Notes under the pieces: model-generated | What the model saw: only the letters and a program-made list of their open reading frames with translations | Database searches by the model: none | Told to the model about the DNA's origin: nothing | Shown here: one piece after another, positions 34,826-45,887 of the stretch | How positions within the stretch are numbered: position 1 is the first letter of the stretch | How the letters are laid out: each line of letters begins with the position of its first letter | Source of the DNA: Rhodococcus ruber | Lineage (GTDB): Bacteria > Actinomycetota > Actinomycetes > Mycobacteriales > Mycobacteriaceae | Length of the DNA stretch: 64,000 nt | Reading direction: 5' to 3' | Assembly (NCBI RefSeq): GCF_027270735.1 | Contig: NZ_JAPWIJ010000007.1 | Coordinates: forward strand, 310,001-374,000 | Position numbers and translations under genes: made by a program

Positions 34826-34837
34826 ATTGCATCCAAT
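34826..34837. promoter_or_regulatory. GntR-type operator copy 3 (ATTGCATCCAAT)
   Basis: Lies between GntR and the gamma-glutamyltransferase-like gene and overlaps the -35 region TTGCAT of its promoter, so a bound regulator would block transcription. Confidence 0.72.
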
Positions 34838-34856
34838 TACCTTCAGACTGCATACT
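34828..34856 (+). promoter_or_regulatory. promoter of the gamma-glutamyltransferase-like gene, probably leaderless
   Basis: -35 TTGCAT at 34828-34833, 17-bp spacer, -10 CATACT at 34851-34856. The predicted start of transcription falls on or next to ATG 34863, and no ribosome site precedes that ATG. Confidence 0.5.
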
Positions 34857-34862
34857 GTCAAT

Positions 34863-36677
34863 ATGCAGTCTCCCTCTGTGCACACCTCGTTCACCGCCCC
34901 ACCGTGCGATACCACCCGCCCGACTCTGCGCGGCTGGTTCGGCATGGCAGCCTCCACCCATTGGATAGCCTCCGCAACAGCCCATTCCGTCCTCGAGAGG
35001 GGCGGCAACGCCTTCGACGCCGCAGTCGCTGCCGGCTTCGTACTGCACATCGTCGAACCACACCTGAACGGCCCAGGCGGTGACATGGTCGCGATCGTCG
35101 CGACCGCCGCGGGGGATCGCCCGGAAGTCGTTGTGGGCCAGGGGCCCGCACCGCGAGCCGCGACGATCGAATCGTTCGGCGCGATGGGATTGACCGAAGT
35201 ACCGGGCGCGGGAGCGCTCGCCGCTGCAGTTCCCGCCGCCGTGGAATCCTGGCTGACGATATTGCAGGACTACGGGACCTGGGGGCTGGCGGACGTTCTA
35301 CAGTACGCCATCGACTATGCGCTGCAGGGTGTTCCGTGCAGCGAAAAGCTGTCCGGTGTCATCGACACGATGACCCCTCATTTTCGTGAACACTGGCCAA
35401 CCTCCGCCGCGGTCTGGCTACCCGGAGGCGTTGCGCCCACACCGGGTTCGATCATCGAGAATCCAACCTACGCAGCGGTGCTCGAGCAACTGGCGACCGC
35501 ATCGTCATCGGGGTCGCGCCTGACTGGAATCAAGAGGGCACGCGAACTCTGGCAGGGCCCGATAGCCGAGACCATATCCCGATTCGTCGCTACGCCTCAT
35601 CGCCATTCCGACGGCCGCGACCATCCCGGAGTCATCACAGTCAAAGACTTCACCGACCTCGAAATTCGTCGTGAACCTCCGCTTGTGCACACCTTCCGGG
35701 GCACCGAAGTTGCCAAGGCAGGATTCTGGTCGTCGGGTCCAGTCCTGTTGCAGGCATTGGGAATCTTGGACGTAGTCGCGCACAGCGCCAGTGTCGACCC
35801 CGCGACCGTGGAGGGAATACACAACATCACGGAGGCGATGAAACTGGCGATGGCCGACCGTGACGCCTACTACGGCGACGACGGCACCACCTCGGAAGAC
35901 CTGTGCGACCATCTTCTGTCGCCCGAGTACTGTGCCCGACGTGCGCACCAGATCTCCGAGACTGCGAGTGCGGACATGCGTCCCGGTGCCGTGCCGGGCC
36001 GTCAGCCGTTCCTTCCGCCTGCTTTCGATTCGACCGGAGTCGACATCGCAGGTACAGGAGAGCCGACCGTCGCCCGAAGTGGGGAAACCCGCGGCGACAC
36101 ATGCCATTTGGATATCACTGACAGGTGGGGAAACTTCATCTCGGCCACCCCTTCCGGAGGGTGGCTGCAGTCCTCTCCCGCGATTCCCGGATTGGGCTTC
36201 TGCCTGGGAACCAGACTGCAGATGACCTGGCTGGACCCGGAGAGCCCATCGGGGTTGTCACCGGGTAGGCGCCCACGCACGACACTGAGTCCGACCATGC
36301 TCTTGACGGACGGAGTGCCGACAGCGGCGCTCGGTACTCCGGGCGGAGATCAGCAAGACCAGTGGCAGCTGCTGTACGTTCTGCGCACGATCGTCGGAGG
36401 GTACTCGCCCCAACAGGCCATCGATGCGCCGACGTTCCACACCACAGCGATCACGAGTTCGTTCTGGCCGCGCGTGCGTTCTGCTCGCGGACTCGTCGTG
36501 GAGGACCGCGTGGGTTCCGCCGTCATAGCTGGCCTCCGCGAGCGGGGGCACGAAGTGACCGTCTCATCCGGCTGGTCGCTCGGCAGACTTTCGATGGTCG
36601 GCAGGGATCCGGACAGCGGATTGCTCTGTGGTGCAGCCAATCCCCGTGGCGGCCTAGGCTATGCGGTGGGCCGATGA
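34863..36677 (+). CDS. gamma-glutamyltransferase-like Ntn hydrolase
   Basis: A 604-residue member of the gamma-glutamyltranspeptidase family. AHSVLERGGNAFDAAVAAGF and LNGPGGDMVAIV mark the large subunit; the autocatalytic threonine is probably in GDTCHLDITDRWGN, followed by SATPSGGW, PGRRPRTTLSPTM and LGTPGGDQQ of the small subunit. No signal peptide, so it acts in the cytoplasm, unlike classical GGT; cytoplasmic relatives include amidohydrolases. ATG 34863 is chosen because an earlier ATG lies inside the operator. Coupled by ATGA to the DUF1275 gene. Confidence 0.9.
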   Translation: MQSPSVHTSFTAPPCDTTRPTLRGWFGMAASTHWIASATAHSVLERGGNAFDAAVAAGFVLHIVEPHLNGPGGDMVAIVATAAGDRPEVVVGQGPAPRAATIESFGAMGLTEVPGAGALAAAVPAAVESWLTILQDYGTWGLADVLQYAIDYALQGVPCSEKLSGVIDTMTPHFREHWPTSAAVWLPGGVAPTPGSIIENPTYAAVLEQLATASSSGSRLTGIKRARELWQGPIAETISRFVATPHRHSDGRDHPGVITVKDFTDLEIRREPPLVHTFRGTEVAKAGFWSSGPVLLQALGILDVVAHSASVDPATVEGIHNITEAMKLAMADRDAYYGDDGTTSEDLCDHLLSPEYCARRAHQISETASADMRPGAVPGRQPFLPPAFDSTGVDIAGTGEPTVARSGETRGDTCHLDITDRWGNFISATPSGGWLQSSPAIPGLGFCLGTRLQMTWLDPESPSGLSPGRRPRTTLSPTMLLTDGVPTAALGTPGGDQQDQWQLLYVLRTIVGGYSPQQAIDAPTFHTTAITSSFWPRVRSARGLVVEDRVGSAVIAGLRERGHEVTVSSGWSLGRLSMVGRDPDSGLLCGAANPRGGLGYAVGR

Positions 36678-37387
36678 ACACGAAAGAGTCCGTCCTTCGG
36701 AGCCGCATGCCTCTCTGGAGCATGCAGACCCTGACCTTCTCCACCGGCATTGCCGACGCGGTCGGATACCTGGGGCTCGACAAGGTGTTCACCGGCAACA
36801 TGACCGGTAACGTCGTCATACTCGGAATGGCGAGCGGCAACGCAGACGAACTGCCGATACTCGGCCCCGCTGTGGCGTTGGCGATGTTCATGTTCGGGGC
36901 CGCCCTCGGCGGACGCCTTCTCCGCCACGCGAACGGCTGGTGGCCTCGCGCGCTGAGCGTGCTGCTCGCTGCGGTGTCCGCGGTCTTGTGGATTACCGTG
37001 GCATGCCTGGCTTTTCTTCCTTCCGGCGGTAACCACCTCGCCATTGTGGCAATTGCAGGTTCGGTAGCTATGGCGATGGGTGCACAAGCAGCGGGCGCAC
37101 GGTTCTTGGCGGTCAAGGACGTCACCACAGTGGTGATCACGTCCACGATCACCGGCCTCGCGGCCGATTCGTGGTTGGGCGGTAGAAAGAATCAACCATG
37201 GCGGCGTCGCCTCACGTCGATTCTGCTGATCGGCGTTGGAGCACTGGTGGGTGCGCTCACGATGAACGTCGGCGCCTGGCTCGGAATGGCCATTGCTGCA
37301 TGCATATCCACCGGCGTGGTCGTGTCCGCGCATATCATCGCAACTCGGGCTCCCACAGACAAAACCGAAGCAGCCCAGGCACATTGA
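36674..37387 (+). CDS. DUF1275 (YoaK-like) membrane protein
   Basis: A 237-residue membrane protein with about six helices. FSTGIADAVGYLGLDKVFTG followed by NMTGNVVILG is the DUF1275 signature. ATG 36674 overlaps the stop of the gamma-glutamyltransferase-like gene. Function of the family is unknown; export or uptake of a pathway compound is possible. Confidence 0.88.
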   Translation: MNTKESVLRSRMPLWSMQTLTFSTGIADAVGYLGLDKVFTGNMTGNVVILGMASGNADELPILGPAVALAMFMFGAALGGRLLRHANGWWPRALSVLLAAVSAVLWITVACLAFLPSGGNHLAIVAIAGSVAMAMGAQAAGARFLAVKDVTTVVITSTITGLAADSWLGGRKNQPWRRRLTSILLIGVGALVGALTMNVGAWLGMAIAACISTGVVVSAHIIATRAPTDKTEAAQAH

Positions 37388-37415
37388 CAACTCGCCCAAC
37401 CAGGCAAGCCCAAAC

Positions 37416-37421
37416 TTGACA
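37416..37421 (+). promoter_or_regulatory. possible -35 element of the bkd operon
   Basis: TTGACA lies about 120 bases before the E1alpha start, in the 154-base gap after the DUF1275 gene. No good -10 was found at 17 bases (TCACTT). An ATGC-TGT-GCAT repeat overlaps its 3' side. A separate promoter for the dehydrogenase operon is likely but not proven. Confidence 0.3.
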
Positions 37422-37541
37422 CATGCTGTGCATCTTGCTCACTTTGAAAATTCCCACTTGCACACGGTGCCCAACTCTGGTGATGTTGTGAGTCAGATCG
37501 CCAATTCGGCAACTCCCCCTTTATCTCTGGAGGCCTTCTCT

Positions 37542-38624
37542 ATGTTCTCATCCGACGAGTTGGTGCAGCTGATCACCGAAACCGGTGAACGACGCGAACA
37601 TGCCCAGTTCTCCTCCTACGTCGAGGACATCGACAACAACGCGCTTCGGAGCCTGTACGAAGATCTCGTGGTTGTCCGGCGGATCGATTCGGAGGCAACT
37701 GCCCTTCAGCGCCAGGGTGAACTCGGTCTGTGGGCACCACTTCTCGGTCAAGAAGCTGCACAGGTCGGTTCCGCTCGTGCGCTCGCCACGGACGACTTCG
37801 TCTTCGCAAGCTACCGGGAGCACGGGGTCGCATACTGCAGAGACGTCGACCCTACTCACATGCTCAGATTCTGGCGCGGATCGACGCACTCGGGCTGGAA
37901 CCCGTTCCAGTACAACATGACTACGCCCGCGATCATCGTGGGAGCGCAGGCATTGCACGCCACGGGCTACGCGATGGGACTGCAGTTCGACGGCACGGAC
38001 GGCGCAGTCATCACCTATTTCGGAGACGGTGCCACCAGTCAAGGAGATATTTCCGAGGCCTTGGGATTTGCAGCCAGCTTCTCCGCCCCGGTCGTGTTCT
38101 TCTGCCAGAACAACCAGTGGGCGATCTCGGAGCCGGTGAGCGTGCAGTCTCGAGTATCGATCGCCGAGCGAGGACGGGGTTTCGGCATCCCGTCCGTGCG
38201 TGTCGACGGCAACGACGTACTCGCTGTCATCGCAGTTACCCGCGCGGCCCTCGCACACGCCCGTGAAGGGAGTGGACCCACGCTCATCGAGGCCGTCACG
38301 TACCGAATGGGACCGCACACCACCTCGGACGATCCTTCCCGGTACCGACCGGCAGCCCTCGACGACGAGTGGCGTCGGAAGGATCCGCTCGACCGCGTTC
38401 GGGCGCTGCTCGACTCCTCTGGGGCGGTAGACGACGACTACCTCGTCTCGGTACAGAGGCAAGCCGACAGAACCGCGGCCGAGTTGCGTCGAGGATGTCT
38501 CGGCACCGTCGAACCGACACCGATGTCGATGTTCGACAACGTCTACGCCGAACCACACCCTCTGATCGAGGAAGAGCGCCTCCAATTCGCTGCTTACCTC
38601 GAATCGTACGAAGGAACACACTGA
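37542..38624 (+). CDS. bkdA: branched-chain 2-oxo acid dehydrogenase E1 component, alpha subunit
   Basis: A 360-residue thiamine-diphosphate enzyme subunit. LYEDLVVVRRIDSEATALQR and GQEAAQVGSARAL are typical, and the ThDP motif runs from GDGATSQGD to FCQNNQWAIS (GDG...NN). With E1beta it decarboxylates 2-oxo acids and reduces the lipoyl group of E2. GGAGG lies before ATG 37542. The leucine dehydrogenase at the end of the operon points to branched-chain substrates rather than pyruvate. Confidence 0.92.
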   Translation: MFSSDELVQLITETGERREHAQFSSYVEDIDNNALRSLYEDLVVVRRIDSEATALQRQGELGLWAPLLGQEAAQVGSARALATDDFVFASYREHGVAYCRDVDPTHMLRFWRGSTHSGWNPFQYNMTTPAIIVGAQALHATGYAMGLQFDGTDGAVITYFGDGATSQGDISEALGFAASFSAPVVFFCQNNQWAISEPVSVQSRVSIAERGRGFGIPSVRVDGNDVLAVIAVTRAALAHAREGSGPTLIEAVTYRMGPHTTSDDPSRYRPAALDDEWRRKDPLDRVRALLDSSGAVDDDYLVSVQRQADRTAAELRRGCLGTVEPTPMSMFDNVYAEPHPLIEEERLQFAAYLESYEGTH

Positions 38625-39616
38625 TGACCGACACCACAGCCGTGTCCACGCTTCCCCTCGGCAAAGCCATCAATGCGGGACTACGTCGCGCCCTCGAGAC
38701 CGACCCGAAGGTCGTACTGATGGGGGAAGACATCGGAAAGCTGGGCGGCGTCTTCCGGATCACCGATGGACTCCAGAAAGACTTCGGAGGCGCGCGCGTA
38801 GTCGACACTCCGCTGGCCGAGTCCGGAATTATCGGCACCGCAATCGGTCTCGCGATGCGCGGCTACCGCCCGGTATGCGAAATTCAGTTCGACGGGTTCA
38901 TCTACCCTGCATTCGATCAAATCGTCTCGCAAGTCGCGAAACTGCATTTCCGAACCGGTGGCAACGTGAAGGTTCCGATCACGATCCGAGTACCGTACGG
39001 CGGTGGCATCGGGGCGATCGAGCACCACTCCGAGTCACCCGAGGGGTACTTTGCGGCAACAGCGGGATTGCGAGTGGTCACCTGCAGCAACGCTTCCGAC
39101 GCGTACTGGATGATTCAACAAGCCATTGCGTCGGACGACCCGGTGATGTTCTTCGAGCCCAAGCGGCGGTACTGGGAGAAGGGAGAAGTCGACCTGGATC
39201 GGGTCCCGCGCCCGCTACATCGAGCAGAGATTCTCGTACCCGGTACGGACGCAACATTGCTGACTTACGGCCCACTGGTGAAAACCGCTGTGCAAGCTGC
39301 ACATGTCGCCGCCCAGGAAGGTAGATCGATCGAAGTGATCGATCTACGCTCGATCTCACCCCTCGATATGGACACGATCGAGGATTCGGTCAAACGCACG
39401 GGCCGATTGGTCGTCACCCACGAAGCACCGGTGTTCCTCGGGATCGGAGCCGAGATCGCTGCACGGATCACCGAACGCTGCTTCTACCACCTCGAGGCCC
39501 CGGTCGCGAGGGTCGGCGGATTCACACTTCCTTACCCTCCGTCGAAGCTCGAGGAGCATTACCTCCCTGATGTCGACCGCATCCTCGACGCCGTCGATCG
39601 TACTTTCGCTTCGTAG
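38624..39616 (+). CDS. bkdB: branched-chain 2-oxo acid dehydrogenase E1 component, beta subunit
   Basis: A 330-residue partner of E1alpha. VVLMGEDIGKLGGVFRITDG, DTPLAESGIIGTAIGLAMRG, EIQFDGFIYPAFDQIVSQ and YGGGIGAIEHHSES are E1beta signatures. Its ATG shares a base with the TGA of E1alpha (TGATG), giving coupled and equal expression. Forms the alpha2-beta2 decarboxylase. Confidence 0.94.
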   Translation: MTDTTAVSTLPLGKAINAGLRRALETDPKVVLMGEDIGKLGGVFRITDGLQKDFGGARVVDTPLAESGIIGTAIGLAMRGYRPVCEIQFDGFIYPAFDQIVSQVAKLHFRTGGNVKVPITIRVPYGGGIGAIEHHSESPEGYFAATAGLRVVTCSNASDAYWMIQQAIASDDPVMFFEPKRRYWEKGEVDLDRVPRPLHRAEILVPGTDATLLTYGPLVKTAVQAAHVAAQEGRSIEVIDLRSISPLDMDTIEDSVKRTGRLVVTHEAPVFLGIGAEIAARITERCFYHLEAPVARVGGFTLPYPPSKLEEHYLPDVDRILDAVDRTFAS

Positions 39617-39632
39617 CCCAGGAGATTCCAGC

Positions 39633-41006
39633 ATGCCAACGATCAAGACCTTTCTACTGCCGGACCTAGGCGAGGGACTGACCGAAGCCGATCTGCTCAC
39701 CTGGGAGGTTGCAGTCGGTGACACGGTTGCTCTGAACCAGTGCATCGCGGAAGTAGAGACTGCAAAAGCGTCTGTCGAATTGCCCTCTCCCTTCGCCGGC
39801 ACCGTGACTGCACTGCACGCCGAGGAGGGAGCCACGGTCGACGTCGGGAGCCCGTTCATCGATATTCGCACCGACGACGGACCGGACCTCGACCCGGCCC
39901 CAGCCGCAGGGCCTTCCCGAAGTCAGGACGTCGACGCCGGGGCGAAGCCCGAACGCGAACCGGTGCTGGTCGGATACGGCGTCGCGGACGAGAGCGTCAG
40001 CAGGCGACGGAGCCGCACCGAGACATCCACTGGCCGTGGGGCACCCATGGACAGCACAAAGTCCGCTGCGAGTTCGATGTCGACGATCAGCCCGGATGCG
40101 TACGCGACCGTCAAACCTCTCGCCGCGCCACCTGTCCGCTTCGCTGCCAGAGCTGACGGCGTCGACTTGGCCGATGTCACGCCGACCGGCAAGCACGGGC
40201 AGATCACCCGTGACGATCTCCAAAGGTACCGCGAAGCAAGGTCTGTTGGCGCCTCGGGCACCGGTGCCGACAATGAACGCGATGTTCCGACACCGAGACA
40301 CACAGCCGACGAAGAACGAACACCGATCAAGGGAGTTCGCAAACACACGGCAGCCGCCATGGTCCGAAGCGCATTCACAGCCCCTCACGTCACCGAATTC
40401 GTCGATGTCGATGTCACTCCCACGATGGAACTGCTCGAGCGACTACGTCAGGCCAAGCCATTTCAGGGCGTGCGTTTGACGCCATTGAGTCTCGTCGCCA
40501 AGGCTCTGCTGATCGCGCTCCGCTCCAACCCGAGCGTCAATTCGTCATGGGACGAAGACACGCAGGAAATCGTCACCAAGCACTACGTCAACCTCGGGAT
40601 CGCCGCCGCAACACCACGCGGATTGATGGTGCCGAACATCAAGGGCGCAAACGCTTTAGGGCTCAAAGACCTTGCGTTGGCCCTGACAGATCTGACGACA
40701 ACCGCCAAGGAGGGCAAGACAGGTCCAGCTGATCTCGCGGATGGGACGATCACGATCACCAACGTGGGAGTTTTCGGCGTCGATGCCGGCACTCCCATTC
40801 TCAATCCCGGCGAAGCTGCGATCCTGTGCTTCGGCTCGATCCGGCGGCGTCCTTGGGAATTCAAGGGCGACATCGCACTTCGGTCGGTGACCACGCTGAG
40901 CTTGTCCTTCGATCATCGCCTCGTCGACGGGGAGCAAGGATCCAAATTCCTGGCCGCTATCGCCGACATCCTGTCCGACCCGATCAACTTGATCGCGTTG
41001 AACTAG
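39633..41006 (+). CDS. bkdC: dihydrolipoamide acyltransferase E2 of branched-chain 2-oxo acid dehydrogenase
   Basis: A 457-residue E2 with one lipoyl domain (residues 1-80, lysine in VETAKASVELP), a long linker, a peripheral subunit-binding domain near 190-220 (LADVTPTGKHGQITRDDLQRY), and a catalytic core ending with SFDHRLVDG, whose histidine is the active-site base. Transfers the acyl group to CoA. AGGAG precedes ATG 39633. Confidence 0.94.
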   Translation: MPTIKTFLLPDLGEGLTEADLLTWEVAVGDTVALNQCIAEVETAKASVELPSPFAGTVTALHAEEGATVDVGSPFIDIRTDDGPDLDPAPAAGPSRSQDVDAGAKPEREPVLVGYGVADESVSRRRSRTETSTGRGAPMDSTKSAASSMSTISPDAYATVKPLAAPPVRFAARADGVDLADVTPTGKHGQITRDDLQRYREARSVGASGTGADNERDVPTPRHTADEERTPIKGVRKHTAAAMVRSAFTAPHVTEFVDVDVTPTMELLERLRQAKPFQGVRLTPLSLVAKALLIALRSNPSVNSSWDEDTQEIVTKHYVNLGIAAATPRGLMVPNIKGANALGLKDLALALTDLTTTAKEGKTGPADLADGTITITNVGVFGVDAGTPILNPGEAAILCFGSIRRRPWEFKGDIALRSVTTLSLSFDHRLVDGEQGSKFLAAIADILSDPINLIALN

Positions 41007-41053
41007 ATGCCTACTCCACACGCCCTGAACGCCTTTCGCCCGAGGAGAAACTC

Positions 41054-42424
41054 ATGACCGATACGCCCGATGTCCTGATTCTCGGCGGCGGATCCGGCGG
41101 ATACGCAACAGCCTTCCGCGCCGCCCAACTCGGCAAGACCGTCGCAATAGTGGAAGAGGACAAGGTCGGTGGAACGTGTCTACACCGAGGGTGCATTCCG
41201 ACCAAGGCTTTGATACATGCTGCCGAGGTCGCTGACACCGTTGCGCATGCTCCGTCCATCGGAATCGGTGCAACCCAGGGTCCGATCGACATGACCGCAG
41301 TCCATCGCTACAAGGATGGGATCGTCGCGCGCCTCTACAAAGGACTACAGGGACTCGTCGGAAGCCACGGCGTCGACCTCGTCCACGGAACCGGGCATTA
41401 CACCGGCGGAACCTCGGTGCGTGTCGGAGATCGAACACTCACCGGTTCCTCGCTGGTGATAGCCACCGGATCACGCGTTCGCTCGCTTCCCGGTCTCGAA
41501 CTGGGCGGACGGATCCTCTCGAGCGACGATGCACTGAGCTTGCCCGAGGTTCCGCACCGAGTGATCGTTCTCGGCGGTGGCGTGATCGGAGTGGAGTTCG
41601 CCAGCATCTGGGCCTCGCTCGGTGCCGAGGTCACGATCGTCGAGGCGCTGCCAAGGTTGGTTTCCGCCGAGGACGAATGGACCTCCAAACAGCTGACACG
41701 AGCGTTCCGCAAACGCGGCATCACGATCAAGACCGACACCCGCTTCGCAGGCGCGACCCAGGACCCGAAGTCTGTCACCGTCACCGTCGAATCCGGCGAA
41801 ACGCTGGTCGCGGACGTGCTGCTGGTAGCGGTTGGACGAGACCCTCGAACGTCGGGTATCGGCCTGAGCGAGGGCGGAATTCGGACCGATGCCCGCGGTT
41901 TCATCGAAACTGACGAGCATCTGCGGACCAGCGTCGATGGCGTCCATGCAGTCGGCGATGTCGTCGCCGGCCCCCAACTCGCCCACCGAGGATTTCAACA
42001 GGGAATTCTCGTCGCAGACACGATTGCCGGCCGAGCCCCCATTGCCGTCGACGACGTGAACATTCCGCGGGTGGGGTACTGCACCCCCGAAGTCGCGTCG
42101 GTCGGACTCACCGAAGCTCAAGCGCGCGAACAATATTCCGAGGTGCAGAGCACTGTGTACGACCTTTCCGGCAATGGGAAGAGTCAGATACTGGGAACTA
42201 CCGGAGGCGTCAAACTCGTACGGGTGGTCGGCGGCGCCATAGTCGGGATCCACATGGTCGGCGAACGGGTCGGCGAACTCATCGGAGAAGCCCAGTTGGT
42301 GGTCAATTGGGGTGCCCACCCAGATGAAGTAGCGCACCTCGTCCACGCACACCCCACTCAGAACGAGGCGTTCGGCGAAGCTCACCTCGCGCTTGCCGGG
42401 CGGCCTCTTCACGCCCACGCCTGA
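41054..42424 (+). CDS. lpd: dihydrolipoyl dehydrogenase (E3)
   Basis: A 456-residue FAD disulphide oxidoreductase. FAD motif GGGSGGYATAFRAAQLG, redox-active disulphide GGTCLHRGCIP, NAD motif GGGVIGVEFASIWASLG and the C-terminal HAHPTQNEAFGE base. Reoxidises the lipoyl group of the E2 encoded just upstream. GAGGAG precedes ATG 41054. Probably dedicated to this complex, since genomes of this group carry other lpd genes. Confidence 0.94.
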   Translation: MTDTPDVLILGGGSGGYATAFRAAQLGKTVAIVEEDKVGGTCLHRGCIPTKALIHAAEVADTVAHAPSIGIGATQGPIDMTAVHRYKDGIVARLYKGLQGLVGSHGVDLVHGTGHYTGGTSVRVGDRTLTGSSLVIATGSRVRSLPGLELGGRILSSDDALSLPEVPHRVIVLGGGVIGVEFASIWASLGAEVTIVEALPRLVSAEDEWTSKQLTRAFRKRGITIKTDTRFAGATQDPKSVTVTVESGETLVADVLLVAVGRDPRTSGIGLSEGGIRTDARGFIETDEHLRTSVDGVHAVGDVVAGPQLAHRGFQQGILVADTIAGRAPIAVDDVNIPRVGYCTPEVASVGLTEAQAREQYSEVQSTVYDLSGNGKSQILGTTGGVKLVRVVGGAIVGIHMVGERVGELIGEAQLVVNWGAHPDEVAHLVHAHPTQNEAFGEAHLALAGRPLHAHA

Positions 42425-42459
42425 ATCAACCACGACATCTATCTTGCAGGGAGAAAACC

Positions 42460-43557
42460 ATGACACTCAGCACGGAACTCGCTTCGGATCTGGCAGACGC
42501 TACAGTCTTCGACCGCGCCGATACGGCCGACGGATCGCCGCACGAACAGGTGATCTTCTGCGAAGACCCCACCACGGGACTGCAGGCAATCATCGCGATC
42601 CACTCCACCGCATTGGGCCCGGCCCTGGGTGGCACACGGTTCTACCCCTATGCGAACCAAGGCGCCGCTCTGACGGATGTGCTCCGTCTGTCGCGTGGAA
42701 TGACCTACAAAGCCGCTATCGCAGGCGTTCCGCTCGGTGGCGGTAAGGCCGTCATCATCGGCGATCCTCGAGTCATCAAGACTCCGGATCTGTTGCGCTC
42801 GTACGGGCGTTTTATCGAGACTCTCGGTGGCCGATACGTTTCAGCAGGCGACATAGGCACCGGCACAGACGATCTCGATATCATCGGAGAACAGACCGCC
42901 CACGTGGTCGGGCGATCGGCGATCGCCGGAGGGTCTGGCAACAGCGGTCCGATGACTGCCCTCGGTGTCTACCAGTCCTTGCGCGCCGCGGCCACCGCCA
43001 CATGGGGCACGCCCGATCTCACGGGTCGTGTGATCGGCGTCGAAGGCGTGGGGAAAGTCGGCTCCGAGTTGATCGCGTTGTTGCTACGGGATGGGGCGGA
43101 GGTTTTGGCAACCGACGTCAACGCTGACGCATTGGATGCTGTCGCAGCACGATTCTCTTCGGTCGTCATCTGCGACGACGTTCTCGACCGTGAGCTCGAC
43201 GTGTACGCCCCCTGCGCGCTCGGCGGTACCCTCACCGTCGCCTCCGTCCACCAAATGACCGCATCGATCGTGTGCGGCGCAGCGAACAACCAACTCCTGA
43301 CTGCGGACGTCGACCAGCATCTTTACAACAAGGGCGTGGTGTGGGTTCCCGACTACGTTGCCAACGCCGGCGGACTCATCCAGGTGGCGGGAGAAAAAGA
43401 CGGTGCAGACGCGCAGTGGGCCCGCGACCGCGTCGAGCAGATCTACGACACGGTGCTCTCGATCCTCGACCGATCTCGTTCCGAGTCGATTCCGCCGGGC
43501 GAAGCCGCGGATCGGACAGCCGAAGCACGTCTGAAGTTCGTGCAGTCGAACGTATAG
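42460..43557 (+). CDS. leucine/branched-chain amino acid dehydrogenase (Glu/Leu/Phe/Val family)
   Basis: A 365-residue NAD-dependent dehydrogenase. GPALGGTRFYPY and the catalytic lysine segment AGVPLGGGKAVIIGDP mark the family; GVEGVGKVGSELIALL is the dinucleotide-binding motif. Oxidative deamination of leucine, valine or isoleucine would give the 2-oxo acids used by the dehydrogenase complex encoded immediately upstream. GCAGGGAGA precedes ATG 42460. Confidence 0.93.
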   Translation: MTLSTELASDLADATVFDRADTADGSPHEQVIFCEDPTTGLQAIIAIHSTALGPALGGTRFYPYANQGAALTDVLRLSRGMTYKAAIAGVPLGGGKAVIIGDPRVIKTPDLLRSYGRFIETLGGRYVSAGDIGTGTDDLDIIGEQTAHVVGRSAIAGGSGNSGPMTALGVYQSLRAAATATWGTPDLTGRVIGVEGVGKVGSELIALLLRDGAEVLATDVNADALDAVAARFSSVVICDDVLDRELDVYAPCALGGTLTVASVHQMTASIVCGAANNQLLTADVDQHLYNKGVVWVPDYVANAGGLIQVAGEKDGADAQWARDRVEQIYDTVLSILDRSRSESIPPGEAADRTAEARLKFVQSNV

Positions 43558-43768
43558 CGGCCATGGATCGATTCTCCGGCCCAGGTTCCGTACCGGTCTC
43601 GCACCGAGTAAGCCGCTGGTCTCACAACCGTCCACAACCCGATGGTCAAGGACGAAACAGTACGGCTCGACGGCGTCCATCGAATGGGCCCGCCTAGCTG
43701 GACCGCACGTTTTCTTCGAAGGTCGTAATTCGGCACCACGCAGCCGCACATGCTGCTGAGGAGGATCA

Positions 43769-45700
<1,932 letters not shown>

Positions 45701-45887
45701 ACACCGTCTCACCGGACTGGGACGCAGATCGACGAGGTAGTCCCGGCCCGCTCGTCGTCATCGCGATTCGCCGCTGCTCGGCGACGATGAAGCTGCTGCT
45801 CGGAAGTCAAGTCCGACGAGCCATGCTCGCCCAAATCAGAACTGTGTGTATTTATTCACTACTGCAATATTTCCTGCGGAGGTTGTT

